Positions 47,154-55,140 of a DNA stretch of 64,000 bases are shown here, one piece after another. Position numbers and translations under genes: made by a program. Origin of the DNA: JABCYV01 sp963696025. GTDB lineage: Bacteria; Acidobacteriota; Terriglobia; Terriglobales; Acidobacteriaceae. The notes below the pieces were generated by a model that saw nothing but the letters and a program-made list of their open reading frames with translations, was not told where the DNA came from and searched no databases. The DNA lies in NCBI GenBank assembly GCA_963696025.1, contig CAVOII010000010.1, positions 496,001 to 560,000 of the forward strand, written 5' to 3'. The stretch's first letter is position 1, and every line of letters begins with the position of its first letter.

Positions 47154-48041
47154 TTACGCAGCTCGGTCGATGCTCCCAGCAGAAGAAGCCTCGCTTTTCG
47201 GTTTTAGCGGACCTGCTTCTGTTCCCTTGGCCAATTCCGCATTCAGTTCCGCGCCTGCGATAAAAAAGAATGAGGTCCAATAAAACCACGTCATAAAGGC
47301 AATGAAGCCACCCAACGTTCCGTAGGTCCGGTTATAGTCGGCGAAATGCCGAAAATACAACCCCAGCAAATAGGACAGGCCGATCCAGAATGTTACCGAG
47401 AGGATTGCTCCGGGAAGAGTCGCCCGAAACCGTTGTTTCACATTTGGCGCAAGAAAATAGAGAACTTCGACTGCAAACACGGTAGCGCCAATCGCGATTG
47501 TCCAGTGAATCAGAGGCCAGAGCCGGACAAAAAGACCCGATAGATAGAATCTTTCCGCCAGCCATTCCCCAAACCTTGGACCGACAATCATCACCGCCAG
47601 CGCGCACAGCAGAAGGAGCCCGGTTATAGCTGCCAGGCCAAGCGCAAGCAGCCGCGTCTTCCAGAACGGGCGGTCATCAGTGACATCATAAGCCGTATTC
47701 AATGCGTCAATCATCGCGTCGAACGCCGTAGACATCACCCAGAGCGTGCCCAGCATGCCGACTGAAAGCCATGTACCGCGACTCGCTGAGAGTACGTCGG
47801 AAAGAACCGAGTAAATCGTTTGCATGGTATTGGACGGCAGAAGATGTTGCATTAAAGTCAGTACTGCTCCAAAAAGATTAGGGAGGGGCATGTAGCCAAG
47901 CACCGCGGAGAGAAAGATTAAACCCGGAAAAACCGCCAGGATGCAGTAGTAAGAGAGTGCCGCTGCGGCCTGCAGGGTCTCGTTTCGAACTACGTCTTGG
48001 CACGCACGCGCGAGGGCGCGGTTGGCGGCGTAAAATTTCAC
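47154..48041 (-). CDS. YihY/BrkB-family membrane protein
   Basis: A 295-residue integral membrane protein with six or so helices. Family marks: ETLQAAAALSYYCILAVFPG, WLSVGMLGTLWVMSTAFDAM, LNTAYDVTDDRPFWKTRLLA and YNRTYGTLGGFIAFMTWFYW, with a Glu in the last helix (FFIAGAELNAELAKG). YihY/BrkB proteins were once called RNase BN; their function is not settled. It converges on tamB. Confidence 0.92.
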   Translation of the reverse strand: MKFYAANRALARACQDVVRNETLQAAAALSYYCILAVFPGLIFLSAVLGYMPLPNLFGAVLTLMQHLLPSNTMQTIYSVLSDVLSASRGTWLSVGMLGTLWVMSTAFDAMIDALNTAYDVTDDRPFWKTRLLALGLAAITGLLLLCALAVMIVGPRFGEWLAERFYLSGLFVRLWPLIHWTIAIGATVFAVEVLYFLAPNVKQRFRATLPGAILSVTFWIGLSYLLGLYFRHFADYNRTYGTLGGFIAFMTWFYWTSFFFIAGAELNAELAKGTEAGPLKPKSEASSAGSIDRAA

Positions 48042-48368
48042 GCTGCTTGGATGCGCAATCGGTTAGCGTCGATATCAGCATACCGGCTCCTTCTGTCGTC
48101 GTACTACCTTTCGGGGCCAAGTCGCATCCAAGCCGCGGTGATGCAACCCTTCTGAATCGAGGATCATATGCCCAGCCAGGAGGATCGATTCCCCTTCGTC
48201 CCTTTGGCCGCGCTGACGCCAAATTTTCGGCCTTAGGCTTTGGCGGCTATCACTGGAGCGGGAACTCGCTGCCGAAATCCTGAGTGAACCGAAGGGCCTC
48301 AGAAGCTGGCGGAGAGAGCGGATCGAATCCGCTGCGAAGGTATATTCAAGTACATACGAAGCACAGGT
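48042..48368. other. 327-bp intergenic region
   Basis: Between the BrkB-type gene and the 518-residue secreted protein gene, both on minus. No convincing gene. A 22-codon plus-strand frame at 48169 has no ribosome-binding site. A short hairpin (GCGGA/TCCGC) at 48318-48332 is the only structure noticed. Confidence 0.4.
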
Positions 48369-49925
48369 TCATCTTAGGTGGAATAGGAGTACATCCGTGC
48401 GGCAGCCATTTGTGCCCCTTCTGGCTGCTTGCAGCGTGTGCTCGCAGCGGTCCTGATTCAGGCCGTTGCCGAAACCCTTGTCGAGGTTGTACATCTGGTA
48501 GTCCGAGGCGCAGAGAGCGTAGTTGCCGTGCCGTGAAATCGAACAACGGGCGCTGCCCCAGAAGCCGCCGTAACCGCTGTTCCAGTTCTTGTTGAAACGA
48601 ATCGTGCGTTCTGATCCGTCCCAATTCACGCCGATGATTTCGTCTCCCCACACCTGTGATACGGTCGAATTGCCGAACCCCGGCTGCCAACCGACCAGGT
48701 AGATGGTCTTTACCCCGGGCTCAGCGTTTGCATGGGAAGCGTGTTCATCTTCGCCCCACTCGCCCTTGGCTGCCTCGCTCGCCATGTCCGGAATGGGGGT
48801 CAAGCTGCCAATTGCTTGATGATGCATGTTGTAACCGGTGCCGGGTCCCACGTCCCAGAAGCAGACTCCGTAGTCACAGGCCCAGTGTGAGGTGCAGGAG
48901 GTGCAGGTGGCGTCCAGTATGTTGCTACCAACTTGCCAAAAGATCTTGTATTCCAAACTGTTGTGAAATGCTAACACTCCGAAGGCACCACTACGATCCA
49001 GTTGAGCGTTGTGAATCCCACCGGCGCGGGTAGGCGTGACGCCGTCTTTCCATGAGACCGCGACCGGCTTCTGCAAACCGCTGTTCCAGCCCGCGCTCAC
49101 TTGCCAGGTTCGCACGTCCAGCCATTGGCAGCCTTTGTCAGCATTCCAGACTACAACATACGGATCAGCATTCTGTCGTGGTCCGATGGAGGCAATCACG
49201 GTTTTGTCGTCGGAACTTAGTGCGTGGTCGTGAACGTACCAGTGGTGGGCTGCGATCTGGCCGTTCAAACAATTGGGACTGTCGGGATCAAAGAGAAGCT
49301 GCGAGGAAATGTTCCAAGTGTTGGTGTCGACGGTAAATCGGTACAGTTTTTGGAGGTAGAAGTTGAAAATCGTGTGATTGTCGGCCGAGGTGTATCCGAA
49401 GTCCGCACCGCCTCCCGCTCCCAAATTCCAATAACAGCCATGGAACGTGCTTTGAAAAGCCGACGCATCAAACTGAAAAAGACAGAGCTGGCTACCCTCG
49501 TCGTGGATAGAAAACAGCGTCTCGTCAAAAGACCAGGGATTCTTTTCGGCGGAGGCGCCCAGATTGAAGCTCTCGCCGTCATTTAGATTCCCATCCGTGA
49601 CCCGCAGAATCGGATTGCCATAAGCGGGATCGATTCCGATTACGCCTGCGCCGCTATGACCGCCGTAGTAGAGGGGATCACTGCCTAACTGCGGCGGATG
49701 CTCGGAAACGATCACGGACGTGTCCGATCGCGAGCAAGAGTATCTTGGCGGGCCACAAGAAGTGCTTGATTCCTGCGCATCGAGGGGGACCAGCCCATAA
49801 AGAACGGCGGCAACCACGAAACAGGCAAGTCTGAATGAAGGAGAAGAGAACACCGCAGACTTCTGCGGACAGGCGCGAAAACCGCCACCTATCGTAACAA
49901 CGACAAAAGGACAACTGCAGCCCAC
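48369..49925 (-). CDS. Secreted hypothetical protein, probable beta-propeller
   Basis: Up to 518 residues; GTG at 49853 is an attractive start because the signal peptide (FRLACFVVAAVLYGLVPLDA) follows directly. The body has repeated aromatic/Asp-rich segments: YGNPILRVTDGNLNDGESFN, NPWSFDETLFSIHDEGSQLC, DNHTIFNFYLQKLYRFTVDT, HALSSDDKTVIASIG and KTIYLVGWQPGFGNSTVSQV, suggesting propeller blades. It has many Cys, including a SHWACDYGVCFWD cluster. No catalytic motif or named family recognised. Confidence 0.65.
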   Translation of the reverse strand: MGCSCPFVVVTIGGGFRACPQKSAVFSSPSFRLACFVVAAVLYGLVPLDAQESSTSCGPPRYSCSRSDTSVIVSEHPPQLGSDPLYYGGHSGAGVIGIDPAYGNPILRVTDGNLNDGESFNLGASAEKNPWSFDETLFSIHDEGSQLCLFQFDASAFQSTFHGCYWNLGAGGGADFGYTSADNHTIFNFYLQKLYRFTVDTNTWNISSQLLFDPDSPNCLNGQIAAHHWYVHDHALSSDDKTVIASIGPRQNADPYVVVWNADKGCQWLDVRTWQVSAGWNSGLQKPVAVSWKDGVTPTRAGGIHNAQLDRSGAFGVLAFHNSLEYKIFWQVGSNILDATCTSCTSHWACDYGVCFWDVGPGTGYNMHHQAIGSLTPIPDMASEAAKGEWGEDEHASHANAEPGVKTIYLVGWQPGFGNSTVSQVWGDEIIGVNWDGSERTIRFNKNWNSGYGGFWGSARCSISRHGNYALCASDYQMYNLDKGFGNGLNQDRCEHTLQAARRGTNGCRTDVLLFHLR

Positions 49926-50146
49926 TTGAGTTGCAAACCCTATAGACCAAGGTACTTTTCAAAAGTTCCGTGGCTAATCGGACCGAATATGTCTTTGCAA
50001 ACCGCATCGTCATCTGGAGCAGGTCGTTTACTCGCTTGTTCAGGTTTACGAGCCTAAGCTGCCCACCCTGATTCCGAACCGAGACGCCGCAGACCACGTG
50101 GCAAAGCCGGGTTGCGGATGACATTGGCAACGTCCATACTCCGACA

Positions 50147-50350
50147 ATGACACTCAAAAATGCGGCATTGCTAGCACTGATCGGAACGATTCTGATAACG
50201 GCTCTTTTGGTGTGGACGTTCGTCTTCAACGTTCTCAATGTCCTGCGGGGTCTGGTTCCTGCAACAACGCTGCTCTCGTCGTTTGTCTATGCGTTTGCTG
50301 GCTTCAGCGTGGCTGTGTTCTTTTACGTGTTCCGTAGAATGCAGTCGTGA
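50147..50350 (+). CDS. Small two-helix membrane protein, 67 aa
   Basis: MTLKNAALLALIGTILITAL then VFNVLNVLRGLVPATTLLSS and FSVAVFFYVFRRMQS: two or three hydrophobic helices with a basic end. Composition is protein-like, but the ribosome-binding site is weak. Family unknown. Confidence 0.5.
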   Translation: MTLKNAALLALIGTILITALLVWTFVFNVLNVLRGLVPATTLLSSFVYAFAGFSVAVFFYVFRRMQS

Positions 50351-50386
50351 TTTTAGCGAGAGCACGGGCCTGCTGGTAAAGTTCTT

Positions 50387-50509
50387 GTGCATGGGGACAA
50401 CCAAGTCGAATACATTGGAGACGATGTGACAGTGCACTATTTCACGCCAAAGCACGCGGTTGCACCGCCGCAGGCGGTTGGAAGCGCAGGGCAACCGGCG
50501 GACCGTTAG
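50387..50509 (+). CDS. Short coding-like frame upstream of a Cys-rich ORF
   Basis: GTG 50387 opens HGDNQVEYIGDDVTVHYFTP then KHAVAPPQAVGSAGQPADR and a stop. The frame is open and protein-like slightly further upstream (EHGPAGKVLV). It overlaps the start of the next Cys-rich frame. It may be the N-terminus of that protein joined by a lost or extra base, or a separate small gene. Confidence 0.4.
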   Translation: MHGDNQVEYIGDDVTVHYFTPKHAVAPPQAVGSAGQPADR

Positions 50510-50714
50510 TTGGGAGTGCGACGCCCCAGGCCTCTGGTTCCAGCTCCCCGGCCCTGCTTGCGTGCCACGAAGATCGCGCGTGGCCGAGTGCGCCGATTGC
50601 GGAAAAGCCATCTGTGCAGGATGCCGGATGGAATGCTGCGGGGATTCTTACTGCGGTCAGTGCTACGACTACCACGAAACACATACCTGCGTTCGGAAAC
50701 CCCGTTCAGAGTGA
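50460..50714 (+). CDS. Small Cys-rich zinc-finger (B-box-like) protein
   Basis: The C-terminal half reads AECADCGKAICAGCRMECCG then DSYCGQCYDYHETHTCVRKP: four Cys pairs plus His residues, spaced like a B-box or cross-brace zinc finger. The first ~30 residues from TTG 50460 look non-coding, so the true protein probably begins around WECD (about 50513), or upstream in the frame at 50387 through an indel. No partner domain seen. Confidence 0.5.
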   Translation: MHRRRRLEAQGNRRTVSWECDAPGLWFQLPGPACVPRRSRVAECADCGKAICAGCRMECCGDSYCGQCYDYHETHTCVRKPRSE

Positions 50715-50863
50715 GCGCCGGTCTCAGGAGCGAACCACTGCTTAAAAAGGGTTAGGAAGTCTTCGCAGCGGTTCGGTGCGAGACATGCTTAAACGCAACT
50801 GGGGCCGTATCCTTTTCATCCCTGCGACATAGTGTCGCGAGAGCCGCACTCCGCTCATTACAT

Positions 50864-50959
50864 TTATCTCAAAAAAAGCGGGTACCAGTCCGCATCGGGG
50901 ATCTCCTCAAACGGCTTGGGCTCGAAAATGCCCACATTGTTCACCAGCACATCCACTGG
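50864..50959 (-). pseudogene. Short-chain dehydrogenase fragment
   Basis: The minus frame gives PVDVLVNNVGIFEPKPFEEI followed by PDADWYPLF, the NNAG-type active-site-supporting block of SDR enzymes (here NNVG). Only ~32 codons survive; both sides run into unrelated sequence. It abuts the abortive-infection fragment on the opposite strand, marking a rearrangement junction near 50960. Confidence 0.6.
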
Positions 50960-50977
50960 GGGCGGCTTCTGCGCCGG

Positions 50978-51325
50978 TTGCACACCTTCGCAATCGCGTT
51001 CACACGGTCTCTTTGCGAGAAGCGTGGAATCAAAGTCGAGCGTGACAAGCCCCTGCACAGCGTCTTCGGCGAGTACGTAAAGAAGCTCAAGGAACTGAAG
51101 CTGATCGAGTCGCAGATGACGGAGAGAATTCTGAAGTCGTCCATCTCAGTACTCGATGCCTTCAACGACGTGAGAAACAACCAGAGCCTTGCCCATGACA
51201 ATCCGGTACTGAACCGCAACGAGAGCCTCCTGATTTTCAACCACGTGACCAGCGCGACACGCTTCGTGTGGGCGTTGGAGCAGTCAATCGCTGACGAGGC
51301 GGGCGAGGAGGACATTCCACTCTGA
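50978..51325 (+). pseudogene. Abortive infection protein, C-terminal fragment (Abi_C-like)
   Basis: A 115-codon frame: KPLHSVFGEYVKKLKELKLI, SSISVLDAFNDVRNNQSLAH and DNPVLNRNESLLIFNHVTSA. The NDVRNNQSLAHDN block is typical of the abortive infection C-terminal domain (Abi_C), where the Arg-Asn...His residues resemble HEPN-type R-x4-6-H motifs. The usual N-terminal part is missing and is replaced by the SDR fragment. The frame stays coding-like to about 50961. Probably a non-functional defence gene remnant. Confidence 0.65.
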
Positions 51326-51333
51326 TCTCTCCA

Positions 51334-52147
51334 GTGGTTGCGGTGCTAAACTTCGAGCCAGAATGTTGCTTCTTTACTACGGCACCGGATCAAGAGAAGT
51401 ACAGCTTGTCCGGCAGAAGAATTCGAACCGTTTGGGGACTCGTAAAGAGCCACGCTGTTCGCTATCTCCAGATGGATGGGTCGCCGGAACCCGCAGCAAT
51501 CTTGCAGAACACGCCGTTTGAGTTGTGGGACGGAACCAACGGGTTCGGGGATGAGTTCGAGTTGCTGTTCAAGCCGAGCTTGGAGACTTTTCTTCAACTT
51601 CGGTTGGATGCCGACACCGTAGCGAGCAGACAACACTACCGCAGGACTCGCGGAAGCGTTGAAAGAGATGAACAACCCGATCCGGTTCATTGCGGTTGAT
51701 GTGAGTACAGACGAAATGGAGGGTGTTCCAACCCCGGAGTTGCAGATTACATCCGCAGTCGTCGAACGCGCACTGATCGACTTCGAGACGCTGTCTCGGT
51801 CGCCAAGCGGTGCGGTGAGCGGCGTCGACCGCGTGCATACGGCTCTGCACGGCTACCTCATTGAGGTCTGCAAGGAGGCGGGCATTTTGCACTCCGACGA
51901 TGCTGACATCACAACGCTGTTCAGCCTGATCCGCCAGCAGCATCCAAAGCTCCAGAGCCATCCGCCCGGAGTCGAAGCTCAAAAGATGCTGCGAGGAATA
52001 GCGCAGATCGTAGACGCCCTGAATCCAGTCCGAAACCGCAAGAGCATGGCGCATCCGAACGAAGAACTGCTGGAGGAGCCTGAAGCGATGCTCGCCGCCA
52101 ACGCAATCAGGAGTCTTTTGCATTACCTGAACACGAAGCTGCGATAA
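51334..52147 (+). pseudogene. Abortive infection family protein, frameshifted
   Basis: Frame 1 from GTG 51334 gives GRRIRTVWGLVKSHAVRYLQ and FELWDGTNGFGDEFELLFKP. Near 51630-51645 the coding moves to the next frame: ADNTTAGLAEALKEMNNPIR, FIAVDVS, ERALIDFETLSRSPSGAVSG, VDRVHTALHGYLIEVCKEAG and ALNPVRNRKSMAHPNEELLE, to a normal end. The R-N-x-x-S-x-x-H block marks Abi_C. If the second frame is used alone, TTG 51659 starts a 162-residue protein. Two Abi_C genes side by side suggest a defence locus or an old duplication. Confidence 0.6.
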
Positions 52148-52213
52148 CTGCTCAGATGGTGCTAAAACCGCAATCTGTTTCTGGTGGGCACAGGTCGGTT
52201 AATAATAGCTTGC

Positions 52214-52471
52214 ATGACTCCGGTTGCCGACAATCCGGTCATCGTTCCAGACCGCGAGCAGAAGCCCGGCGCTTCGGAACCGCCGCGCATTCGCTGCCCC
52301 CTCTGCGGCTGGTCGCCCCGCAAAGAAGACCGATGGTCTTGCACATGCAATGAGTGGAACACGTTCGATACCGGAGGCGTTTGCCCAATGTGCCTCCATC
52401 ATTGGACTGAGACCCAATGCCTCTCTTGCGCCCGCTGGTCACCGCATTCGGATTGGTACGCGCATTCGTGA
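52214..52471 (+). CDS. Small zinc-ribbon protein, 85 aa
   Basis: ATG 52214. Four Cys pairs: RCPLCGWSPRKEDRWSCTC, FDTGGVCPMC and ETQCLSCARWSPHSDWY. The spacing (CxxC, CxC, CxxC, CxxC) suggests two zinc ribbons. I recall similar short proteins with NTFDTGGVCPxC and WSPHxDWY in other soil bacteria, but no function. It precedes the NAD(P)-binding protein gene by 18 bp in the same direction. Confidence 0.65.
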   Translation: MTPVADNPVIVPDREQKPGASEPPRIRCPLCGWSPRKEDRWSCTCNEWNTFDTGGVCPMCLHHWTETQCLSCARWSPHSDWYAHS

Positions 52472-52489
52472 GAAATAGGAGACGGTCAA

Positions 52490-53155
52490 GTGAAAGTGGT
52501 TCTCTTCGGAGCGACGGGGATGGTCGGGCAGGGCGTCCTACGCGAGTGTCTGCTCGACCCTGACGTCGTGAGCGTCCTCGCGGTTGTCCGCAACGCCAGC
52601 CTGCCGCAGCATGACAAACTGCGCGAAATCGTACACCAAGATGCTTCTGATCTCGCGGCGATTGAGGACAGGCTCTCAGGCTACGACGCATGTTTCTTCT
52701 GCCTCGGCGTCTCGTCAGTAGGGATGAACGAGGAGACGTATCGGCGTGTGACATACGATCTGACCGTCTCAGTGGCTAAAACCTTAGCCAAGCTCAACCC
52801 GACAATGACCTTCATCTACGTGTCTGGGGCAGGAACCGACAGCACAGAGCGCGGGCGAAGCATGTGGGCGCGGGTAAAGGGCAGAACGGAAAACAAGCTA
52901 TTGCAGATGCCGTTCAAGGCTGTGTTCCTGTTTCGCCCTGCCTACATTCAGCCGCTTCATGGAATTCGCACAAAGACGAGATTGTATGGGGCGACTTACG
53001 CTTTGATGAGACCCCTCTATCCGTTGTGGAAGATGCTTTTCCCGAACTACGTGACAACGACTGAATGCGTAGGTCGCGCCATGCTGAGCGTAACGAAGCG
53101 AGGTTTTCCCAAACCTGTGCTTGAGAATCGCGACATCGACCGGATGTGTGGATGA
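52490..53155 (+). CDS. NAD(P)-binding Rossmann-fold protein (atypical SDR, epimerase-like)
   Basis: A 221-residue protein, GTG start with AGGAGACGG upstream. N-terminal MKVVLFGATGMVGQGVLREC carries the GxxGxxG dinucleotide loop. ACFFCLGVSSVGMNEETYRR and FIYVSGAGTDSTERGRSMWA follow, then VFLFRPAYIQPL. It has the form of NmrA/HTATIP2-like atypical SDRs, without the YxxxK dyad. Role unknown. Confidence 0.85.
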   Translation: MKVVLFGATGMVGQGVLRECLLDPDVVSVLAVVRNASLPQHDKLREIVHQDASDLAAIEDRLSGYDACFFCLGVSSVGMNEETYRRVTYDLTVSVAKTLAKLNPTMTFIYVSGAGTDSTERGRSMWARVKGRTENKLLQMPFKAVFLFRPAYIQPLHGIRTKTRLYGATYALMRPLYPLWKMLFPNYVTTTECVGRAMLSVTKRGFPKPVLENRDIDRMCG

Positions 53156-53169
53156 ATTGGTGCAGAGGC

Positions 53170-53385
53170 TTAGCCTTCAATTCCGTCCAGTCGCAGCACC
53201 GGGGATTCGGTTCGGCAACAAACGCCAAAATGCTGCCACAACCGGAACCAAGGGCTCTGCGCGAGCATCTCGTCGTGCCTTCGATTGGCAGCAGAGATGT
53301 CGCTTGCGCTGAGTGGCCTAATGTCCGGCGCTTCGAACATTTCCTGTAGCTGCTCGATGTCGTCAATGATGCGTTCAACGTCCAT
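53170..53385 (-). CDS. Small hypothetical protein, 71 aa
   Basis: ATG 53385 gives MDVERIIDDIEQLQEMFEAP, DIRPLSASDISAANRRHDEM and LAQSPWFRLWQHFGVCC. The helical, charged composition and the PWFRLW block look like a real conserved protein. No domain recognised. It converges on the NAD(P)-binding gene. Confidence 0.55.
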   Translation of the reverse strand: MDVERIIDDIEQLQEMFEAPDIRPLSASDISAANRRHDEMLAQSPWFRLWQHFGVCCRTESPVLRLDGIEG

Positions 53386-53535
53386 GGGTCTCAATCATCT
53401 AGTAGAAAGCTGGAATCGGTCAAACGGGGAGCCACATTTTGCTTTCTGAGAGCTTCATTCTTAGTCAGTCAACGTGCCGGCGCCTGCAACTAGCACCCGC
53501 TGCTCTTGCCAACGGGCACAGAGTACCATGTGGAC

Positions 53536-53706
53536 ATGAGCAGAATATGCCCACAATGCCTCGACGCGAAGCCTTCGGATCGCTCGGCGCAAGCCGATGT
53601 CCTTCTTCGGGAAGAGCCCGACGAGGAGGAAGACGAACAGGAAGATGAAGGCGACCGCAAAGAAGATGACGAGGATGAAGACACAGACGGCGGCTACTCG
53701 CAGTGA
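53536..53706 (+). CDS. Small protein with very acidic tail, 56 aa
   Basis: ATG 53536: MSRICPQCLDAKPSDRSAQA then DVLLREEPDEEEDEQEDEGD and a DE-rich end with GGYSQ. One CxxC at the N-terminus and a LLREEPDEEEDE tail, a pattern I recall from acidobacterial small proteins. The opposite strand is open too and would give a hydrophobic VFLLVGLF-type segment; the acidic reading is preferred because of this recall and the following gene in the same direction. Confidence 0.45.
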   Translation: MSRICPQCLDAKPSDRSAQADVLLREEPDEEEDEQEDEGDRKEDDEDEDTDGGYSQ

Positions 53707-53737
53707 GCGTGCCCTTTTTTGTGTCAGTGGGTGAAGA

Positions 53738-54094
53738 ATGACACGCGAAGAGTTCCTCAATGTTGCTGAGGAAACCTTGGACTCCCTCCCGGAGGAATTT
53801 CGTAGCCGTATCCAGAATGTTGCCATTCTGGTTGAGGATTATCCGCCGAAGCAGTCACGATCCCAGCCGGGTCAGCAAAGGCAATTGCTACTAGGCATCT
53901 TTCACGGGGTGCCAGCCACGAAGAAGAGCGTCTTTGATTTATCAGCGGGTCCTGCCCACATCGTGCTTTATCAGAAGAACATTGAGGCGGTCTGCGCAAG
54001 CGAGGCAGAAGTTCGTCATCAAATTCGCCAGACTCTCATACATGAACTCGGTCATTACTTCGGCATGACCGAAGAGCAGCTGAAGGATGTGTAG
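53738..54094 (+). CDS. Predicted Zn-dependent metallopeptidase (minimal, PF06262-like)
   Basis: A 118-residue protein: MTREEFLNVAEETLDSLPEE, RIQNVAILVEDYP, LGIFHGVP, PAHIVLYQKNIEAVCASEAE and the catalytic RQTLIHELGHYFGMTEEQL with HExxH at His102-His106. Size and motif order fit the short, zincin-like metallopeptidase family of unknown substrate. Cytoplasmic (no signal peptide). Confidence 0.88.
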   Translation: MTREEFLNVAEETLDSLPEEFRSRIQNVAILVEDYPPKQSRSQPGQQRQLLLGIFHGVPATKKSVFDLSAGPAHIVLYQKNIEAVCASEAEVRHQIRQTLIHELGHYFGMTEEQLKDV

Positions 54095-54152
54095 CCAGAG
54101 TCAGTGGAAGGCCTCTTAGACTCTTAGACCCTGAACGGCATTGGTCGATTCA

Positions 54153-55076
54153 CTAAGAAAGCTTCTTTCTGGCAAACGGAACAGCGTAGGCAGTTGCGGG
54201 ATTGTGTGAGCTTGCAGTGAACGCCTTATGGTAGTGTTCGACTGCCTTGTCCTTCTCGCCAAGCTTTTCGTAGGTCTGCCCGATCAAGCACTGGATGAAT
54301 GGATCGTTCTGGTTCGCTTTACTTAGCTCATCGAGTGCGGTTTTGTACTCCCCCGCACAGAAAGCGACGTAACCCTTTAGGTAGGGAAAGAACTGTGTCT
54401 GTTCGGAAATTGTCCCCTTGTCGAGGATCACCTTAGCCGCAGCCACGTGCTTCTGCGCTTCTGGCGGCTCGCCTCTCCGGGCGGCAATACGCGCCTGTGC
54501 GTGCTCCCACCGGAAATTCCAGAGGTCTTGGCGGGCAGGTTCGATGTCGGGTTCATTCAAACCCGCGTCGTGCCCAATCTTGTACCACTTCTCAGCGGCA
54601 TCCAGATCGCCGGAATCGATGCACACACGAGCCGCCTCGTCCGCGATCTCTCCCTGCTGAAAGAAGTTTTTCACACTGCGGTAGTAATCGAAGACCTGTT
54701 GCTCGTAATCGACCGTCTTCTTGCAGTTACCCTCGAAAGCGTATGACATCGCCATCGCCCTTCGCGCTCCGGATTTGTGCTCCGGCGTGTCGGCGACCTC
54801 AATTGCCTTCGAGAAGTATTTCCGCGCCTCCTCGCCTTTCCCCATTAGGTCGAGCACGCTCCCAGCCGCGATGTTGGCAGGAACTGAGTCGGGCGTGGTC
54901 TGGAGCGTCTTGCGATAGAGCGTCAAGGCTTCGTCGGGCTTTTCTTCACGAATTAACTGCTGCCCCTGCTTGACGAAGTCTGGCTGTTGCTGCTGTCCGG
55001 ACGCTTGCGCAGACGACGAAACCTGCAAACTGAAAATGGTCAACAACACCGGAGCAATCGCACCGAGGGTTTTCAT
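54153..55076 (-). CDS. Exported TPR protein
   Basis: A 307-residue protein with a signal peptide (LGAIAPVLLTIFSLQVSSSA). TPR units are seen at LIREEKPDEALTLYRKTLQT, AAGSVLDLMGKGEEARKYFS, GDLDAAEKWYKIGHDAGLNE, AFCAGEYKTALDELSKANQN and YEKLGEKDKAVEHYHKAFTA. These solenoids mediate protein binding in the periplasm. Partner unknown; transcribed divergently from the gene at 55141. Confidence 0.8.
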   Translation of the reverse strand: MKTLGAIAPVLLTIFSLQVSSSAQASGQQQQPDFVKQGQQLIREEKPDEALTLYRKTLQTTPDSVPANIAAGSVLDLMGKGEEARKYFSKAIEVADTPEHKSGARRAMAMSYAFEGNCKKTVDYEQQVFDYYRSVKNFFQQGEIADEAARVCIDSGDLDAAEKWYKIGHDAGLNEPDIEPARQDLWNFRWEHAQARIAARRGEPPEAQKHVAAAKVILDKGTISEQTQFFPYLKGYVAFCAGEYKTALDELSKANQNDPFIQCLIGQTYEKLGEKDKAVEHYHKAFTASSHNPATAYAVPFARKKLS

Positions 55077-55140
55077 GCAGGCAATCGTACCACTGCACTT
55101 AAGCTATCGGTTCCAAGAACCAGTGGTACGATGAGCGGCT

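Noticed and set aside
48318..48332. TCGAATCC-like T-arm suggesting a tRNA
   Set aside because: The loop has 5 bases rather than 7 and no acceptor, D or anticodon arms can be built around it.
53461..53826. Minus-strand ORF with a hydrophobic segment opposite the acidic mini-protein
   Set aside because: The Leu/Phe/Val run is the complement of the Glu/Asp-rich codons; the same strand also overlaps the start of the metallopeptidase gene.
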